NCBI GenBank assembly: GCA_025359505.1
Contig: JANYHH010000002.1
Location: 1-64,000, forward strand
DNA length: 64,000 nucleotides
Source: Deinococcales bacterium
GTDB taxonomy: Bacteria; Deinococcota; Deinococci; Deinococcales; JAAFIG01
Direction of reading: 5' to 3'
In this document: positions 22,438 to 31,594 of the stretch, in pieces
Position numbering within the stretch: position 1 is the first letter of the stretch
Layout of the letters: each line of letters begins with the position of its first letter
Notes under the pieces: generated by a model
The model's database searches: none
Told to the model about the DNA's origin: nothing
Seen by the model: only the letters and a program-made list of their open reading frames with translations
Position numbers and translations under genes: made by a program

Positions 22438-24051
22438 GTGCGATCTCAACCGATTGGCAGGCAGACCCGCTCGAGCGCATCGCTCACCAAAGCTCGGCGG
22501 GGTAGCGGTCGGCGTACCCCGCCCGCACTGCTGGCGCTGGCCAGCCTGACCGCGCTGGGCGTACTGCTTCCACTGCTGTACCTATTGCTCAGGGCCACCC
22601 AAGCCGAACCAGCGGTGCTGCTCGAGATTCTGTGGCGCACTCGCAACCTCGAGCTGCTCGGCAACACCTTGCTGCTGCTGCTCGGAGTGTTGGTGTGTAG
22701 CACGCTGATCGCGTTGCCGTTGGCGTGGCTGCTGACCAGAAGCGATCTGCCACTGCGCCGCTGGCTGGTTTTTGTCGGCGTGCTGCCGCTGGCCGTCCCG
22801 GGCTACGTCGGCGCGTACGCGATGCTGGCCGCGACCGGTTCCGGCGGCGTGATCGAGCTGCTGACCGGACTGAATTGTCCGCGCCCGAGCGGTTACTGGG
22901 GCGCACTCGGGGTGTTGACGCTGTTTGGGTTCTCGTACCTGTTTCTGAATTTCTGGACGACGCTCAGCGGTTTAGACCCGAGTCTCGAAGATGCCGCCAG
23001 ATCGCTGGGGCTGCGACCGTGGGCGGTGTTTTGGCGCGTGATCTGGCCGCAACTCCAACCGGCGCTCTACGCGGGCGGCTTGCTGCTCGGATTGCACGTA
23101 CTGGGTGATTTCGGCGTGGTCAGCTTGATGCGCTTTGAGACGTTCAGCTACGCGATTTACATTCAGTACTCGGCCGCCTTCGACCGCGTGTATGCGGCTT
23201 GGCTGTCACTGATGCTGCTGGTGCTGACTGGAGCGGCACTGGTGTTGGAGGCACGCTTGATGCGAAACGTGCGGCTGGCGCGGGTCGGAATCGGCGCGGC
23301 TCGAGCATCGCAAGTTGTACGGCTCGACTGGTGGCAAGCGGCGCTGGCGCTCGGGCTGATTGGGCTGATCGCTGGAGCATCGCTGGTCGTACCACTTGGC
23401 ACGGTGATGTACTGGTTGACGCGCCACGCGGTCTCGAGCGGCGGGCTGCTCGAGGCGGGACTAAACTCTGTGCTGGCGGCGGGGCCAGCCGCGCTGCTGG
23501 CGGTGCTGCTGGCGCTGCCACTGGCCTATCTTGGCGTGCGCTTCCCGAGTTGGTCATCGCGGCTGCTCGAGCGCACCGCGTACCTCGGATATGCGACCCC
23601 GCCGCTGGCGCTGGCCCTCGCGTTCGTGTTCTTCAGCTTGCAGACCCTGCCGCTTTTGTACCAGACCCTGACGCTGCTGGTGATTGCGCTGGCGCTGCAC
23701 TTTCTGGCCGAGGCCATCGGCCCGATCCGGGCCGCGCTGCACCAAGTTCCCGTGCGGCTCGAGGAGGCGGCTCGAGGGTTGGGGGTATCACCCGGAGCGG
23801 CGTTCGTGCGCGTGACGCTACCGCTCGTCTGGCGCGGCTTGGTCTCGAGTTTGGCGCTGGTGTTTTTGTCGAGCCTCAAAGAGCTACCGATCAGCTTTTT
23901 ACTCTCACCCGTCGGTTTCGACACGCTCGCCAAGCGCATCTGGGGGTACACGAGCGAGGCGATGTTCGCCGAAGCCGCGCCGTACGCCTTGGGCATCGTA
24001 CTGATCTCGAGCGTGCTGGCGGGCATGGTGTTGGTGCGGGAACGCAGATGA
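22438..24051 (+). CDS. Iron(III) ABC transporter, double permease (FbpB-like)
   Basis: 537 residues, GTG start five bases after the fbpA-like stop. There are about twelve transmembrane segments in two homologous halves. Each half carries an EAA-type loop: LEDAARSLGLRPWAVFWRVI near residue 185 and LEEAARGLGVSPGAAFVRVT near residue 440. That two-half single-chain form is typical of FbpB/SfuB permeases. The stop overlaps the ATPase start by 4 bp, indicating translational coupling. Confidence 0.92.
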   Translation: MRSQPIGRQTRSSASLTKARRGSGRRTPPALLALASLTALGVLLPLLYLLLRATQAEPAVLLEILWRTRNLELLGNTLLLLLGVLVCSTLIALPLAWLLTRSDLPLRRWLVFVGVLPLAVPGYVGAYAMLAATGSGGVIELLTGLNCPRPSGYWGALGVLTLFGFSYLFLNFWTTLSGLDPSLEDAARSLGLRPWAVFWRVIWPQLQPALYAGGLLLGLHVLGDFGVVSLMRFETFSYAIYIQYSAAFDRVYAAWLSLMLLVLTGAALVLEARLMRNVRLARVGIGAARASQVVRLDWWQAALALGLIGLIAGASLVVPLGTVMYWLTRHAVSSGGLLEAGLNSVLAAGPAALLAVLLALPLAYLGVRFPSWSSRLLERTAYLGYATPPLALALAFVFFSLQTLPLLYQTLTLLVIALALHFLAEAIGPIRAALHQVPVRLEEAARGLGVSPGAAFVRVTLPLVWRGLVSSLALVFLSSLKELPISFLLSPVGFDTLAKRIWGYTSEAMFAEAAPYALGIVLISSVLAGMVLVRERR

Positions 24052-25160
24052 GCGATCAACCAGCACCGGTACTGACGGTCAGCGGTTTAACCAAGAGCTT
24101 CGGTGCAATGACGCAGCAGGTCGTAGACGAGGTGAGTTTTTCACTCGAGGCGGGCAGCATCGTCGGCTTGCTGGGCCCCAGTGGGTGCGGCAAAACCACG
24201 ACGTTGCGCTTGATCGCGGGCTTCGAGCGGCCGGACAGCGGTCGCATTGAACTCGCTGGGCAGACGCTGTTCGGGGAAGGCGTCGATTGCCCACCGGAGC
24301 GACGCGGCATCGGCTTTGTGTTTCAGGATTACGCGCTGTTTCCCCACCTGAGCGTTTTTGAGAACGTGACTTTCGGTTTGGGTCACTTGAAGCGCTCAGA
24401 GCGCCTGCGTCGCGCCGAGGAAGTCCTCGGACTGGTCGGATTGACGATCTTCCGCGACCGCCAACCGGCGCAGCTCTCTGGCGGTCAGCAGCAGCGCGTG
24501 GCGTTGGCCCGCGCCCTCGCCCCGCACCCCAAACTGATTCTGCTCGACGAACCGTTCTCGAGCTTGGACGCGGGCCTGCGGGCCGCGACGCGGCTCGAGA
24601 TTCGTAAAATCCTCAAGAGCATCGGCGCAACGGCGCTCCTTGTCACGCACGATCAGCAGGAGGCGATGTCGTTCAGCGATCACCTGATCGTCATGCGCTC
24701 CGGGCGCATTGAGCAGCAGGGCCGCCCCGAGGCGCTTTACTCGAGACCGCGCACTGCGTTCGTGGCGAGTTTCTTAGGGCGCACCAACCTGATCGCGGGT
24801 CACAGCGCTGGCGGCGTCGTGCAGACTGCGCTTGGGCCAGTGGCCCTCGAGACAGTGACTCTAGAATCGGTATTGCCTGACTCACTCTCACTCGAGCAGA
24901 CCAGCGACACTGGCGCTGTGATGCTGAGCGTGCGCCCGGAGCATCTGCGTTTGAGCGCACTGGACAGCGGGTCTGGAGGCATCGAAGCGCTGGTCAGTGC
25001 GCGGGAGTTCGAGGGTCACAGCGTCACTTACACGGTCGAAGCGGCTGGCTTGCATTTAACGGTACAGGGTGATCCGATGCAGCGGGTCGAGGTCGGTCAG
25101 CGTTGGCGCGTGACGATTGATGGCCCCGTCGCACTCGTCGGCTCGAGTGCGACGACCTGA
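24048..25160 (+). CDS. Iron(III) ABC transporter, ATPase (FbpC-like)
   Basis: 370 residues starting with MSDQPAPVLTVSG; the track ORF extends 283 codons upstream into the permease in another frame. It has Walker A GPSGCGKTTT, the Q-loop in VFQDYALFPH, the ABC signature LSGGQQQRVALARALA, Walker B LILLDEPFSS and the switch His in LLVTHDQQEAMS. The C-terminal ~120 residues form the TOBE/regulatory domain. It energises uptake by the preceding permease. Confidence 0.93.
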   Translation: MSDQPAPVLTVSGLTKSFGAMTQQVVDEVSFSLEAGSIVGLLGPSGCGKTTTLRLIAGFERPDSGRIELAGQTLFGEGVDCPPERRGIGFVFQDYALFPHLSVFENVTFGLGHLKRSERLRRAEEVLGLVGLTIFRDRQPAQLSGGQQQRVALARALAPHPKLILLDEPFSSLDAGLRAATRLEIRKILKSIGATALLVTHDQQEAMSFSDHLIVMRSGRIEQQGRPEALYSRPRTAFVASFLGRTNLIAGHSAGGVVQTALGPVALETVTLESVLPDSLSLEQTSDTGAVMLSVRPEHLRLSALDSGSGGIEALVSAREFEGHSVTYTVEAAGLHLTVQGDPMQRVEVGQRWRVTIDGPVALVGSSATT

Positions 25161-25322
25161 CCAACGGGCTGCGACATTGCGCTCAGTGCCGACTGTATGT
25201 GTCTCGAGACCACCGAATGACCAGCGTGGCTTTGCGTGCTGCTGTGACTTTCGCACCGCTGGCGCTCAATTGGTTGGGCGCGACATCGCGAATCTCAATC
25301 GTCGCGCCCACGCACCTTGCAA

Positions 25323-26255
25323 TCAGTGCTGCCCCAACCCGCTCAAGTCCTGCACAAAGCGCTTGCCACCCGCCTCGAGCGTAAATGACCTCGAGCCGCG
25401 CGGCACGGTGAATTCGATCACTGCTGGAACCATGTCTGGTAACTCGAGTACCGTTTTGCCTTGTGCATCGCTGATTTTCGCGCCACCCCAAAACGCTGGG
25501 ATGTTCGCGTCCAGCAAATGCGCTACCAACTCTGGCAGGTCAGCCACGCTGTCGGCTTCGGCGTGACACCAGATGTCGCGCCCGGAGTAAAAAGCGGGCG
25601 TCGCCTCCTCGAGCTGCTCGAGTTGCTCTTCGTCGACCTCTTTGCCGACGCCGACGATCACCAGATTCGTGCGCGGGAACTTCTTGTCTTCAATGGCGCG
25701 GGCCAGCGTCGCAGTGTATGCGACGCAATCCTCGAGATCGTGAATTTCGCCGTCGGTGACAATGGCCGCGATGCAGGCTTTGATTTCCTCGCCCGCGTCG
25801 CGGCAAGTATTGATGTACGCAACGAAGTCGCGCACGGCGGGCAGCAGGTTCGTGCCACCTCCGTAGGTTCTGGGGCCTTTGAACTCGGCTTCGCTCGCCG
25901 TTGCGCCCATCTCGCTGATGACTTCAATTTGCGTACCGCCACTGCCCGTTGCCCAGTACGCAACGCGGCACTGACCGTTGGCATCTTTCTTGGCGAGATA
26001 CGGAACCATGATCCGCATCGCCTCCTGCACGGGATTGCGCGGCGTGCCGAACAACCCGAAGAACCCGCCCTCGGTGCGGCCATACGCGCCCATCTGCTGC
26101 ATTGAACCGCTGCCGTCCATGTAGAAGGCGGCCGCTAGCTTCTCGATGGTCGGGTCGAGCGCGAAGGTCAGCTCGAGGTGCAAGCCCTCGGGTGTGTCCT
26201 CGGCGTGAATTTCGGCGTAAGGTTCGAGTAATCCGTTTTCGCGATGTAGTTTCAT
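25323..26255 (-). CDS. von Willebrand factor A domain protein
   Basis: 310 residues. The MIDAS motif DGSGSM is at residue ~47, with the Thr and Asp of the metal site in YGGGTNLLPAVRDF and IVTDGEIHD. The N-terminal ~40 residues and the C-terminal all-beta part (VIEFTVPRGSRSFTLEAGGK) flank the domain. There is no signal peptide, so it is cytosolic. This is the TerY/VWA type often linked to stress or tellurite-like clusters, but no ter genes are seen. The next gene on the same strand is an unrecognised partner 17 bp upstream. Confidence 0.8.
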   Translation of the reverse strand: MKLHRENGLLEPYAEIHAEDTPEGLHLELTFALDPTIEKLAAAFYMDGSGSMQQMGAYGRTEGGFFGLFGTPRNPVQEAMRIMVPYLAKKDANGQCRVAYWATGSGGTQIEVISEMGATASEAEFKGPRTYGGGTNLLPAVRDFVAYINTCRDAGEEIKACIAAIVTDGEIHDLEDCVAYTATLARAIEDKKFPRTNLVIVGVGKEVDEEQLEQLEEATPAFYSGRDIWCHAEADSVADLPELVAHLLDANIPAFWGGAKISDAQGKTVLELPDMVPAVIEFTVPRGSRSFTLEAGGKRFVQDLSGLGQH

Positions 26256-26271
26256 ACGTCTCCTGTATAGC

Positions 26272-27318
26272 CTAATCGAAATCGCTGGCGTGATCCGGTG
26301 TTACGGCTTTTTTGCTGATGCGCGGTTTGGATAACGTTTCGATGCCGATGGCATTCGGCGCAAAATCGCGCCACCAGCCGCTCTGCGTGGCTCGCTTTGG
26401 TGGAGGCTTATGGGTGAAATCCGATGTCCAAGCGCGTTCTATCCTCTCCGTGCTTGCAATCCGAGCCGCCTCCGCTCGCGCTGCGACCCGTACAGGCTGG
26501 CTTGGCGTAGAGTACGCGCTTGGCGGGGGAGGCGTTCCCGCATCGAACTCTTTTTCTTGCATCGCCGATACTAATTTGCTCGACTCAAGCACCACATGAA
26601 CTTCACCGATGCTTGACTTCAGGTTCCCCAGCGACTGGCGGGCTTCCGAACGCAGACAGTCCTCGAGCGCATCTGCCAACGGGTCGCTCGAGGGTGACGC
26701 GGCGATGTCGGTCTCGAGCCTGCGCTGCACGGCGCGATTGTCCGCGCCCTCAAAGAGCGTCGGATCGGGCATCGTGTAGATCAGCAGCAAACCCCGACCG
26801 CCCCGCGTTTGGAGCGCGTCCGCAGCGGGCAGCCACCAATGATGCGTGACCTCGCCCGCCGCTCTGGGGTTGTCAAACGCGCAGGTTTGGCTGTGGGTCA
26901 GCGACACCCGCGCCACGGCGCTCGAGACGATCACCTCGCCGCGCAGATGAAGCGGCTCGAGAGTCACCTCTGCATCCGCGACGCGCACCCAAACCATCGT
27001 CCTCAGCCACATCCGCCAGCCGCCGCTCGAGGTTTCAAAAGCGTCCATCGTGCAAAGTGCGAACTGTTCAGCGCTTACGAGCCGCAGCGTCCGATTCTGC
27101 ACCTGTGCCCACGCCTCGCGCAGCAATTTGGGCAGGTGATGCACGTGCGATTCGGGAACGAGCCTCAGCTCACCGTCGACGCAGCCGATCACCGCGAAAC
27201 GCAGTTCGCTCGAGCCAGAGCGTGCAAGGCGAAACGCATCGAGCAGCAAAATCGGCACGAGCGGACTGGGATCATCCTCCAGTGGCGTAAACAAGGTCAG
27301 CCACGTCGGACGATTCAC
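26272..27318 (-). CDS. Hypothetical protein in operon with the vWA gene
   Basis: 348 residues without a recognised domain. The N-terminal ~220 residues appear mixed alpha/beta (LRFAVIGCVDGELRLVPESH; LLLIYTMPDPTLFEGADN). The C-terminal ~110 residues are Ala/Pro/Ser-rich and likely disordered, ending in a conserved-looking GWWRDFAPNAIG segment. There is no membrane segment. Placement 16 bp before the vWA gene suggests joint function. Confidence 0.65.
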   Translation of the reverse strand: MNRPTWLTLFTPLEDDPSPLVPILLLDAFRLARSGSSELRFAVIGCVDGELRLVPESHVHHLPKLLREAWAQVQNRTLRLVSAEQFALCTMDAFETSSGGWRMWLRTMVWVRVADAEVTLEPLHLRGEVIVSSAVARVSLTHSQTCAFDNPRAAGEVTHHWWLPAADALQTRGGRGLLLIYTMPDPTLFEGADNRAVQRRLETDIAASPSSDPLADALEDCLRSEARQSLGNLKSSIGEVHVVLESSKLVSAMQEKEFDAGTPPPPSAYSTPSQPVRVAARAEAARIASTERIERAWTSDFTHKPPPKRATQSGWWRDFAPNAIGIETLSKPRISKKAVTPDHASDFD

Positions 27319-27341
27319 TCTTTTAGCCTACCGCAGCCAAG

Positions 27342-28010
27342 TTACTCGAGCGCGGCTTTCAGAGCCACCTCGAGATCACCCGTGGCTTTTAGCTCGAGCA
27401 GCTTGCCATCCAAGAAGAACGTCGGTGTGCCCTTGACGCCGCTGGTCACGCCATCAACGCGGTCACGTTCGACTTTGGCGGCCCATTTGGGATCGTCGAT
27501 TGCCTTCTCGAACACCGCGAGGTCGAGGTTCAGCACGCGGGCGTACTCGAGGAAGCGCTCGCGCTGCGGCGCTTGCTTTTCGCCCCACTCGGTCTGCGTG
27601 CGGTAGAGGACATCCAAATACTCCCAGTAACGCCCCTGCGCTCCGGCCGCCTCGGCTGCACTGGCGGCCAGCACGCTATTGCCGTGCAGCGGCATATAGC
27701 GCACGACGAGTCGGAAGCGATCCTTGTATTTGGTTTTCAGGTCTTTGACGATGGGGTGAATTGCGCGGCAGGCCTCACATTCTGGATCGAGGAATTCGAC
27801 CAACGTAACCTTTGCGTCGGCTGGCCCGTAGACGGGGCTGTCAGCCTGCACGAGGCGGGTCACGTCTATTGCGCCGCTCGAGGTTGCGGCCACGGGCGCG
27901 GCACGGTTGGCGAGCGTCAGCGCGGCGATGGTGGCGATGATGACGACCGCACCGACGATGCCCATGATGGCGACGGGACTGAGTCTAGCTGAGCTGGGTT
28001 TGGCTTGCAT
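27342..28010 (-). CDS. DsbA-like thiol:disulfide oxidoreductase (BdbD type)
   Basis: 222 residues with an N-terminal membrane anchor (VAIMGIVGAVVIIATIAAL). The thioredoxin fold carries the active site FLDPECEACRAIHP (C-x-x-C = CEAC) and the cis-proline loop VKGTPTFFLDGK, with the helical DsbA insertion between. It forms disulfides in exported proteins and is re-oxidised by the BdbC-like quinone reductase encoded immediately upstream, whose 3' end it overlaps by 26 bp. Confidence 0.9.
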   Translation of the reverse strand: MQAKPSSARLSPVAIMGIVGAVVIIATIAALTLANRAAPVAATSSGAIDVTRLVQADSPVYGPADAKVTLVEFLDPECEACRAIHPIVKDLKTKYKDRFRLVVRYMPLHGNSVLAASAAEAAGAQGRYWEYLDVLYRTQTEWGEKQAPQRERFLEYARVLNLDLAVFEKAIDDPKWAAKVERDRVDGVTSGVKGTPTFFLDGKLLELKATGDLEVALKAALE

Positions 28011-28464
28011 GGTGAACCTCCGTGGATTGGGGCTTGGACAGCGCGAGTAAAACGAGCAACAGCGTGAACGCGGTCAGCGAAAGCAGCGGAATCGTGATGA
28101 AGCCCAGCCACTCGAGCTGACGGCTGGTGCAACTCACCCCGCTGGTGCAGGTCGTGAAGCCCTCGGGAATGATCTTGTAGTACAGCAGGTTGTGATACGC
28201 GGCGATGACCCAACCCGTGATGGCAAACGGCAGCGCGTACAGTCTGGCTCGAGCGTCGCTGGTGGCGATGCCGATGCCGAGGATGAGCACCAGCGGGTAC
28301 ATGGCGATGCGCTGATACCAGCACAGCGTGCAGGGCGGCAGGCGCATCACTTCGGAGAAGTACAAGCTGCCCGTCGTGGCGACGAGCGCCGCCGCCCACG
28401 CCGCGTACCCGAGGCTCGAGCGCCAAGCGTGTGGTGCGGCAGGGATTGGCTGAGTGGTCGTCAT
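27985..28464 (-). CDS. BdbC/DsbB-family disulfide oxidase
   Basis: 159 residues, four transmembrane helices. It has two periplasmic Cys pairs: PPCTLCWYQRIAMYP near residue 43 and FTTCTSGVSCTSRQLEWLG near residue 105, exactly the BdbC arrangement. It passes electrons from the BdbD-like protein to quinones. It overlaps the downstream bdbD-like gene and the upstream M23 gene (ATGA), so all are co-translated. Confidence 0.92.
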   Translation of the reverse strand: MTTTQPIPAAPHAWRSSLGYAAWAAALVATTGSLYFSEVMRLPPCTLCWYQRIAMYPLVLILGIGIATSDARARLYALPFAITGWVIAAYHNLLYYKIIPEGFTTCTSGVSCTSRQLEWLGFITIPLLSLTAFTLLLVLLALSKPQSTEVHHASQTQLS

Positions 28465-28937
28465 CGCGCCGCACCTCGAGCGCTGGCTTGCAGCACTTGG
28501 CTGCGCGGCAAAATGGCGAGTGGGTTGAGCATGGTTGAGCCGCTGCGAATTTCAAAGTGAACGTGCGGCCCGCTGCTGCGCCCCGTGCTGCCGACTCGAG
28601 CGATCTGCTGGCCTTGCCGCACGGGTTGACCGCGCTTGACGGTCAGGCTCGAGTTGTGCGCGTAGTAGTAATCGCGTCCGTCCGACCCGCGAATCACGAT
28701 CAGATTACCGTAGCCGTACACATTCCAGCCCGCAGACTTGACCGTGCCAGACAGTGCGGCGTAAACGGGAGTGCCGTGCGGCGCGGCGATGTCTAAGCCG
28801 CTATGACCGTTTTTCGGGCCCTTCCACGCATACGTTTGCGTGATCGTGCCGCGCAGTGGCCAGAGGACGTGTTCGCTGGCGGCGAGGACGCTCGCGCTGA
28901 AAAGAGCCACACTCAAAATTAGGGCGATGTGATTCAC
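28461..28937 (-). CDS. M23-family metallopeptidase (secreted, short form)
   Basis: 158 residues with signal peptide MNHIALILSVALFSASVLA. The LytM/M23 zinc site is HSGLDIAAPHG (H, D) and HVHFEI (HxH), with YAHNSSL. It cleaves or binds peptidoglycan cross-bridges. It is closely related to the C-terminal half of the LysM-M23 protein at 59407-60135; both contain SGWNV.GYGNL and YYYAHNSSL. Placement inside a thiol-redox operon suggests a disulfide-dependent or envelope-stress role. Confidence 0.88.
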   Translation of the reverse strand: MNHIALILSVALFSASVLAASEHVLWPLRGTITQTYAWKGPKNGHSGLDIAAPHGTPVYAALSGTVKSAGWNVYGYGNLIVIRGSDGRDYYYAHNSSLTVKRGQPVRQGQQIARVGSTGRSSGPHVHFEIRSGSTMLNPLAILPRSQVLQASARGAAR

Positions 28938-29477
28938 AGGTACTCCTTCACTTTTTGCTCGAGTGTTTCAAAGGTGATCGGGCCAAAGTATTTGTGGCGG
29001 ATCACGCCCGCGCGGTCAATGATGTAGGTCTCGGGAACGCCTGTCAGTCCGAACATCACGCCGACCCGCCCGTCAGCGTCGTAGAAATTGGGATTGGTCA
29101 AATTGAACTCTGATAAAAACCCCCGCGCATCAGCCGGTTTATCTTTGACGGTGACGCCGATCAGCACCGCACCGCGATCCTTGTAACGAGCCGCGAACTC
29201 GCGCAGCGCGGGAGCTTCAGCGCGGCACGCACCACGACCCCCAGAAGTTCAGCACGGTCACGCGGCCGCGGTACGCGCTCAACGATTGCCGCCCGCCGCC
29301 CAGCAACTCGAGCGTGAATAGCGTGGCGGGTTTACCGACGAGCGGGCTGGGGGCGTTGCGGCTGGTTGGCGTCAGCAGCGCTGCCAGTAGACCCGCGAGC
29401 AGCACGCCGAGGATGGCGAAACCCGCGATGCGTTTCCACAGCGGCACGGCTGGCTTGATGACTGAGCGTTCGGTCAT
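28934..29477 (-). pseudogene. TlpA/ResA-like thioredoxin, frameshifted at its active site
   Basis: The 5' part (from Met at 29477) has a membrane anchor (IAGFAILGVLLAGLLAALL) and runs to VLNFWGSWCVPR, then stops. The second frame continues with REFAARYKDRG-type sequence and LIGVTVKDKPADARGFLSEF, the cis-Pro GVPETYIIDRAG and a normal C-terminus. The intact paralogue at 47180 has TGCGTGCCGTGCCGC, coding WCVPCR, where this gene has TGCGTGCCGC. One copy of the tandem TGCCG was lost, which removed the second active-site Cys and shifted the frame. The two ORFs in the track are its halves. Confidence 0.85.
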
Positions 29478-29547
29478 GAATCTCCACGATAATAAAGTCT
29501 GAGCGGATGTTCAAGTATCTCAGCACGCACTTGCGGGTGACAGGCAC

Positions 29548-30759
29548 TCATCTCGAGGGCAGCACGACCCGCCACTCCGCCTGCGGAATTTTGATCACCG
29601 CATCGAAATCACCGGTCTGCCCAAAGAAGCCGTCACCCGCGAAACGCCCCGCGCCTAGCCGCTCGAGATTGAGGGTCAGCGGGCCCATGCCGTGTGAGGA
29701 CATATCAAAAATTCCCTCGACCCGCACATCGTCAGGCAGCGGCGCAGCCTTCGCATCAGTGAGAGTGAACTCGAGCCGCGCCCCGCCGAGCGGCGTTGGG
29801 CTGGCCACACCTTCGAGCGTGTAGCCGTTCTTGGATTGCTTGAACGAGACACTCCTTTTCAAACCCGCGCCTTGCTCCGGCGGCGCGGTCGAAGTCAGGG
29901 CGCTGGTCGCCATCAGCACCACCGTCAACAGCACCGCCTCGAGCCGCATCACCCGTTGGAAGCGCGGCAGGCGACTTGGAATGCGGCGCAGCAGCGGCAT
30001 CCACATGAAGCGGTTGATGCCCGCCAGTGCCAGCACAGCCGCGACCAAGGTCAGCTTGAAAACCCACGTCTGACCGTAATTGGTGATCGTCAGCAGCGCC
30101 GGATGCCACAGCCGCACGAGGCTCGAGAACGCGCCGGTCAGCGCAATCGCCCCAACGGACACCAGCGCGACGGTAGACACCCTCTCCAAGACATTGACGC
30201 CATCTCGAGGCTCACGGAAGGTGAACAGCACCGTAAAGAAAACCGAGCCAACCCAAGTCAGCATGGCGAGCAAGTGAACGAGATCGCTGATGATCGGCCA
30301 CAGCTCGCCCCGCGATCCGGCGTGACTGGTCATGCTGACCGTCACGGCAGCGACTATGCTCAGCACCACGAAGACCGTGCGCTCGAGCAGTGCAGCGTGA
30401 CGACCGATCAGTGTCTGCCAGTCAACGCGCGGGCGCAAGCTCAGCCACAGCAAACCGAGCGCGATGATGACGCGCAGGATCACCCACTGCCCGTTCCACG
30501 TGCGCGTCAGGTAAGCGAAATACAGGTACGGATTGATTTCACCGAGCGCCCGCCGCGCCGTGAAGCCGACATCGAGCAGACTGACGGCGATCAGCAAGCC
30601 CGCGCCGAGGCGATGCAACCACGTGAACAGCCGCGCCGTCGCCGGGGAGACCGCGCCAGCTCGAGACTCGAGGAAGCGCACGAAGCCCGCGCTGCCGACC
30701 AGCAGCACGAGGCTGACGAACAACAAGAAGCGAAAGACCGGACTCTCGAGCGAAGCCAT
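29548..30759 (-). CDS. CopD-family copper resistance membrane protein
   Basis: 403 residues from the ATG at 30759, which shares a base with the copC-like stop (TAATG). Eight or nine transmembrane helices occur in residues 1-300, including SDLVHLLAMLTWVGSVFFTV with the conserved His/Trp of CopD and FKLTLVAAVLALAGINRF. A C-terminal ~100-residue soluble domain (SFKQSKNGYTLEGVASPTPL) follows. It works with CopC in moving copper across the inner membrane. Confidence 0.88.
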   Translation of the reverse strand: MASLESPVFRFLLFVSLVLLVGSAGFVRFLESRAGAVSPATARLFTWLHRLGAGLLIAVSLLDVGFTARRALGEINPYLYFAYLTRTWNGQWVILRVIIALGLLWLSLRPRVDWQTLIGRHAALLERTVFVVLSIVAAVTVSMTSHAGSRGELWPIISDLVHLLAMLTWVGSVFFTVLFTFREPRDGVNVLERVSTVALVSVGAIALTGAFSSLVRLWHPALLTITNYGQTWVFKLTLVAAVLALAGINRFMWMPLLRRIPSRLPRFQRVMRLEAVLLTVVLMATSALTSTAPPEQGAGLKRSVSFKQSKNGYTLEGVASPTPLGGARLEFTLTDAKAAPLPDDVRVEGIFDMSSHGMGPLTLNLERLGAGRFAGDGFFGQTGDFDAVIKIPQAEWRVVLPSR

Positions 30760-31175
30760 TAGCGGTTCAGGTAACGAAAGTACGAGTACGCCTCGACGGT
30801 GTGCGTGTCCACGCCGAGCACGCGCCACATCACGACGTAGACGCCCGGCTTGAGGGCGGGTTTCAGTGCAATCGCCACTGTCTTGGTCGTGCCACTCGAA
30901 TCCGCGCCCGCATCGGCTCGAGCGCTTGCGTCGTCTTTCAGCGCGATCTTGGATGTGGCAAACGCTTGCAATTTCGCCTTCGTGACTTCTCCGGCGTAGA
31001 CGTACACCTTGAAACTGCTGAATGCGCCCTCGATGGCTTCATCGAAAGTGATACGAACGCTCTTGGGCATGGTCTTCACGCCCGCGCCGTTCGCGGGATT
31101 GGTTTCAAACGGTTCAGAGTGCGACAGGGCAACGCTCAGCAGCAGCGCTGCAAGAATGGCGAACAATGTTTTCAT
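30759..31175 (-). CDS. CopC-domain periplasmic copper-binding protein
   Basis: 138 residues from the ATG at 31175; the track ORF is longer in frame but lacks a start signal before the signal peptide MKTLFAILAALLLSVALSHS. The CopC fold is indicated by FETNPANGAGVKTMPKSVRI near the N-terminus and PGVYVVMWRVLGVDTHTVEA near the end. The classical HA.L start is altered to SHSEPFE, and the final D.H is kept. It hands copper to CopD, encoded next. Confidence 0.85.
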   Translation of the reverse strand: MKTLFAILAALLLSVALSHSEPFETNPANGAGVKTMPKSVRITFDEAIEGAFSSFKVYVYAGEVTKAKLQAFATSKIALKDDASARADAGADSSGTTKTVAIALKPALKPGVYVVMWRVLGVDTHTVEAYSYFRYLNR

Positions 31176-31225
31176 GGGAGAGACCTCGCTCAAGTTGAAA
31201 GAGAGTGCTGACGGACGCAGACTTC

Positions 31226-31519
31226 TCAAGCGGGCGGCGCATGGGCATCTGGCCAACGTTCGCTCGAGCGCAGTCCGTGGTGGATCGCGCTGGGAAACCA
31301 ATGCTCGAGCTGGAAGGGTGGTCGCTGCAATTGAAACGCGCCAGTCGGAACGGCCGCGTCGACGCGCACTTGAGCGCAATCGGCATGACCGTGATCGAAT
31401 GTGGCGGCACTCAACTCGGGCGACGAGTCTGGCTGGCCATGACCAATGTGCGCCGCGCCGCCCCACGTGAGCGCGTGGCTGGCAGTCAGCGCGATCAAGC
31501 ACGCTAGCAGCCAGCGCAT
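31226..31519 (-). CDS. Small secreted His-containing protein
   Basis: About 97 residues from the Met that begins MRWLLACLIALTASHALTWG, a clear signal peptide. The mature part has several His (AAHIGHGQ, FDHGHADC, EHWFPSAIHH), suggesting periplasmic metal binding. It lies 50 bp upstream of copC on the same strand. Family not recognised; it resembles DUF2946-type small copper-locus proteins only in general composition. Confidence 0.5.
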   Translation of the reverse strand: MRWLLACLIALTASHALTWGGAAHIGHGQPDSSPELSAATFDHGHADCAQVRVDAAVPTGAFQLQRPPFQLEHWFPSAIHHGLRSSERWPDAHAPPA

Positions 31520-31594
31520 CACGGATAACCTCAAGCGCAACGACACACCGCGCATTTTAACCGCAGGTACGAACCGTCCATTGAGGAATTTCCG

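Noticed and set aside
23199-24047. Long N-terminal extension of the FbpC-like ORF in the track
   Set aside because: It is a shadow frame of the permease gene; the ATPase has a good ATG at 24048 overlapping the permease stop.
29217-29477. Two separate small thioredoxin genes at 28934-29477
   Set aside because: They are the two halves of one TlpA gene split by the loss of a 5-bp repeat unit.
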